DNA of 64,000 nt from assembly GCF_004346195.1 (NCBI RefSeq), contig NZ_SMAK01000002.1:124001-188000 (forward strand). The letters run 5' to 3'. Numbering within the stretch: position 1 is the first letter of the stretch; each line of letters opens with the position of its first letter. Positions 61,674-64,000 of this stretch are shown piece by piece. The position numbers and the translations under genes were made by a program. Under the pieces are notes generated by a model, which saw nothing but the letters and a program-made list of their open reading frames with translations, was not told where the DNA came from and did not search any database. The DNA comes from Tepidamorphus gemmatus. Its GTDB lineage: Bacteria > Pseudomonadota > Alphaproteobacteria > Rhizobiales > Tepidamorphaceae.

Positions 61674-64000
61674 GCATCCGGCTCCCGTCCGGGTCATAGA
61701 AGTGCGGGTCGCGGATCTCGACGGTGCCGTGCGTGCCGCGCACGGGATCGGCCGCATATGCGGTCTGGCCATGCAGGGCGGGCCCGTTCTCGACGAGTGC
61801 CAGCGCGATGTTGCGGCCGAGCGCGGGGCTGTAGGTCGTCGAGGTGACATGACCGATGCTGGGCCCCGGGCGCCGGGGATCGGCACTTCTCACGATGTGC
61901 GCCCCGATACGGATGGGTCTGCCGTCGCGCGAGACGAGCCCGACCAGCCTGAGGCGGTTCGGGTCGACGAGGGCCGGCCGGCCGGCCATCGCGCTGCCGA
62001 TGAACGGCTTCTTCCTCGACAGCAGTCCGGCCAGGCCGAGGTCGGCCGCCGTCGTGCGCCCGTCCAGTTCGGCCCCGGCGACATGGCCCTTCTCGATGCG
62101 CAGCGTGCCGAGTGCCTCGAGCCCGTAGGGGGCGATCCCGAATTCCTGACCTGCCCCGATCAGGGCCTCCCAGACAGAGGTGCCGAAGCGCCAGGGAACG
62201 TAAACCTCGTAGGCGCGCTCGCCGGAGAAGGACAGACGGGCGACGATCGCCGGAACTCCGGCGACGGTGCCGGTCCGCACGCCGAGATGCGGCAGGCCCT
62301 CGTCGGAGACGTCAAAACCGTCGGACAGCTTCGCCAGGGTGGCGCGGGACTGCGGGCCGGCGACAGCGATTCCGGCCCAGGCATCGGTGACCGACGATAC
62401 GGCGACGCGCAGCTCCAGCCAATCCGTTGCCAGCAGGAACTCGAGCCGCTGCAGCACCGCAGCCGCATTGGCTGTGGTCGTCGTCATCAGGAAATGCGTT
62501 TCAGAGAGCCGCCAGCTCGTGCCGTCGTCGAACAGGATGCCATCGTCGCGCAGCATCAGCCCGTAACGAGCCTTGCCGACGGGAAGCGTCGAGAACAGAT
62601 TGGTGTAGACCCGATCCAGGAATTCGGCGGCATCCGGACCCTGGACGTCGATCTTGCCGAGCGTGGAGACATCGCAGATGCCGACGCGCTCGCGCACGGT
62701 GCGTGCCTCGCGAATGTAGGCGTCGCGCAGATTCTCGCCCGCCCGGTAGTAGACCCGGGGGCGCAACCACGCCCCGGCCGGCATCATCTCCGCTCCGTTC
62801 GCCAGATGCCAGGCGTGCATCGGCGTATGACGGACGGGTCGGACGTGGCGACCGGTCTCGGCACCGGCGATGGCGCCGAGCGTCACCGGCGCATAGGGGG
62901 CGCGGAAGGTGGTCGTTCCCACCTCGGCGACGGTCTGGCCGCGGAGTTCGGCCATCAGCGACAGCCCGGCGACGTTGGAGGTCTTGCCCTGGTCGATCGC
63001 CATGCCGAGCGTGGTATAGCGCTTCAGGTGCTCGACCGAGCGGAAGCCCTCACGATGGGCGAGCACGACGTCCGCAACGGTGACGTCGTGCTGCTGGTCG
63101 ACGAAGATCTTCGCCTTCTCGCCGCGCGGGCTCGGTGTCGAAATGAGCCGCAGGGGGGGCGAAGGCTCCGCCTGCGTCGCGGCCCGAGGTGCTTCTGTCC
63201 GCGACGCGGCGAAGCCGGCCGCGACGGCTGCTGCGCGGCCGGCGGCATCGCCACCTTGAAGCGCGGCCGCAATACCGAAATCCCCCGCACAGGCCCCTGC
63301 GGCCCGCCAGCGTTCGCGCGGCGTGCCGGGCAGGAAGATGCCCCTACCCGCGTCGTAGACCGGGCGGGAGCCCGCCTGACTCGCCAGATGCACGGCGGGC
63401 ATCCAGCCCGATGACGTGGCACAGACATCCGCCTCGATGCGTTCGACACGACCGTCCGCGCCCGCAACATCAACCGACCGCACGGACTTGCCACCATGCA
63501 CGCGCACCACGGACGCGCCCGGCCGAACGGCGATTCCGGTGTCGCGGCAGGCATCGGCGAGGGCTGAGGGCGGTTCGGGCCGGGGATCGACGATCGCCGC
63601 GACGTTGACGCCCGATGCGGCGGCAGCCAGCGCCGTCTGCCAGACACCGTCATGTCCGCCGAAGAACACGACGTGACGGCCGGCGGCGACGCCGTAAGCC
63701 AGGGCATAGCGCGCCACGGCGCCGGCGAGCATGACACCCGGAAGGTCGTTGCCATCGACGAGCACGGGCTGCTCGATGGCGCCGGTCGCAAGCACGACCT
63801 CCGTGGCGTGGATGGACCAATGACGGTGGCGGGGCAGATGCGCGGGCTTCTCGGCGAGGTGATCCGTCACCCGTTCCAGGGCCGCGAGCTGGTTGTGGTC
63901 GTAATAGCCCCAGACCGTCGTCCGCGGCATGACCCGGACATTCGGGAACGCCGAAAGCGCTCGAACCGTCGCCCGAGCCCAGTCGGCCGGTGCATTGCCG
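61666..64000 (-). CDS. soxA: Sarcosine oxidase alpha subunit (5' end beyond window)
   Basis: About 777 codons are visible; the N-terminal ~200 residues lie past the right edge, so the in-frame ATG at 63930 is not the start. Seen are the NAD-binding half (VLATGAIEQPVLVDGNDLPGV; VVFFGGHDGVWQTALAAAA), the segment CAGDFGIAAALQGG, and the C-terminal aminomethyltransferase (GcvT-like) folate-binding domain (MHAWHLANGAEMMPAG; GKIDVQGPDAAEFLDRVYTN; IGHVTSTTYSP). Oxidises sarcosine and transfers the methylene to tetrahydrofolate. Confidence 0.95.
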   Translation of the reverse strand, partial: GNAPADWARATVRALSAFPNVRVMPRTTVWGYYDHNQLAALERVTDHLAEKPAHLPRHRHWSIHATEVVLATGAIEQPVLVDGNDLPGVMLAGAVARYALAYGVAAGRHVVFFGGHDGVWQTALAAAASGVNVAAIVDPRPEPPSALADACRDTGIAVRPGASVVRVHGGKSVRSVDVAGADGRVERIEADVCATSSGWMPAVHLASQAGSRPVYDAGRGIFLPGTPRERWRAAGACAGDFGIAAALQGGDAAGRAAAVAAGFAASRTEAPRAATQAEPSPPLRLISTPSPRGEKAKIFVDQQHDVTVADVVLAHREGFRSVEHLKRYTTLGMAIDQGKTSNVAGLSLMAELRGQTVAEVGTTTFRAPYAPVTLGAIAGAETGRHVRPVRHTPMHAWHLANGAEMMPAGAWLRPRVYYRAGENLRDAYIREARTVRERVGICDVSTLGKIDVQGPDAAEFLDRVYTNLFSTLPVGKARYGLMLRDDGILFDDGTSWRLSETHFLMTTTTANAAAVLQRLEFLLATDWLELRVAVSSVTDAWAGIAVAGPQSRATLAKLSDGFDVSDEGLPHLGVRTGTVAGVPAIVARLSFSGERAYEVYVPWRFGTSVWEALIGAGQEFGIAPYGLEALGTLRIEKGHVAGAELDGRTTAADLGLAGLLSRKKPFIGSAMAGRPALVDPNRLRLVGLVSRDGRPIRIGAHIVRSADPRRPGPSIGHVTSTTYSPALGRNIALALVENGPALHGQTAYAADPVRGTHGTVEIRDPHFYDPDGSRMHG

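Noticed and set aside
61213-63414. 733-codon plus-strand open frame over soxA
   Set aside because: The minus strand is clearly sarcosine oxidase alpha; the plus frame is a codon-bias shadow.

Overview
The window is GC-rich chromosomal DNA with tightly packed operons, many ATGA/GTGA start-stop overlaps and frequent GTG/TTG starts. The gene families point to an alphaproteobacterium, probably of the Rhodospirillales/Geminicoccales kind: an Hda-PerM-CDP-alcohol transferase-DUF2066 operon next to ppk1, a complex I NDUFS4-type subunit, and TRAP, Liv-type ABC and Tct transporters. No tRNA, rRNA, CRISPR array or prophage was seen.

Layout. (1) 1-4.9 kb, minus strand: a core housekeeping operon, DUF2066 - CDP-alcohol phosphatidyltransferase - PerM/AI-2E permease - Hda - polyphosphate kinase 1 (ppk1 runs off the left edge). 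(2) 5.06-6.08 kb: a broken integrase-type transposase and non-coding debris. (3) 6.1-12.8 kb: a sugar-acid type catabolic module. A TRAP transporter, an Ldh2-type dehydrogenase and an SDR run leftwards; a second SDR and a GntR/FCD regulator with two winged-helix domains run rightwards. Three evenly spaced palindromic operators lie between them. (4) 13.03-13.54 kb: an IS3-family remnant. (5) 13.5-31.3 kb: a large catabolic island with three KstD/fumarate-reductase-like flavoproteins, two NIPSNAP proteins, an SDR, a shikimate-dehydrogenase-like enzyme, an epimerase, a Gfo/Idh/MocA oxidoreductase, a TIM-barrel isomerase/dehydratase, a complete Liv-type ABC importer, and AraC and IclR regulators. 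Three promoters share a 21-bp-period direct repeat that looks like the AraC site. (6) 31.3-32.1 kb: IS110 and IS256 remnants. (7) 32.3-37.1 kb: a PepSY protein/OmpR-type regulator/histidine kinase operon and three envelope proteins, with 11-bp-period direct repeats in two promoters.

(8) 37.3-50.5 kb: a proteostasis/heat-resistance island resembling the transmissible locus of stress tolerance (LHR/tLST) of gammaproteobacteria. It carries a KefB-like antiporter, thioredoxin 2, a ClpG/ClpK-like disaggregase, FtsH, Hsp20, PsiE and an HtpX-like M48 protease. It also has parts I do not know from that locus: an SDH/ClpP-fold serine protease, a rhomboid protease, an NDUFS4-type complex I protein and a protein that appears to join an HPF/RaiA-like domain to sigma-70-like regions. 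A MarR regulator heads the leftward operon. (9) 50.5-59.4 kb: a LacI-controlled catabolic module (CoA-transferase, MaoC, DUF4286-like, FAH-family hydrolase, LacI, TctCBA, a second shikimate-dehydrogenase-like enzyme), with LacI-type palindromes in both promoter regions and tctC broken at a run of seven C. (10) 59.7-64 kb: a lone CDP-glucose 4,6-dehydratase-like gene, an mgtE remnant, and sarcosine oxidase gamma and alpha (alpha truncated by the window edge).

The modules are separated by insertion-sequence remnants, so the window reads as a mosaic of acquired catabolic and stress cassettes beside a core operon. The most novel points are the expanded stress island with the ribosome-hibernation/sigma fusion, and the repeat-based regulatory circuits of the catabolic modules.
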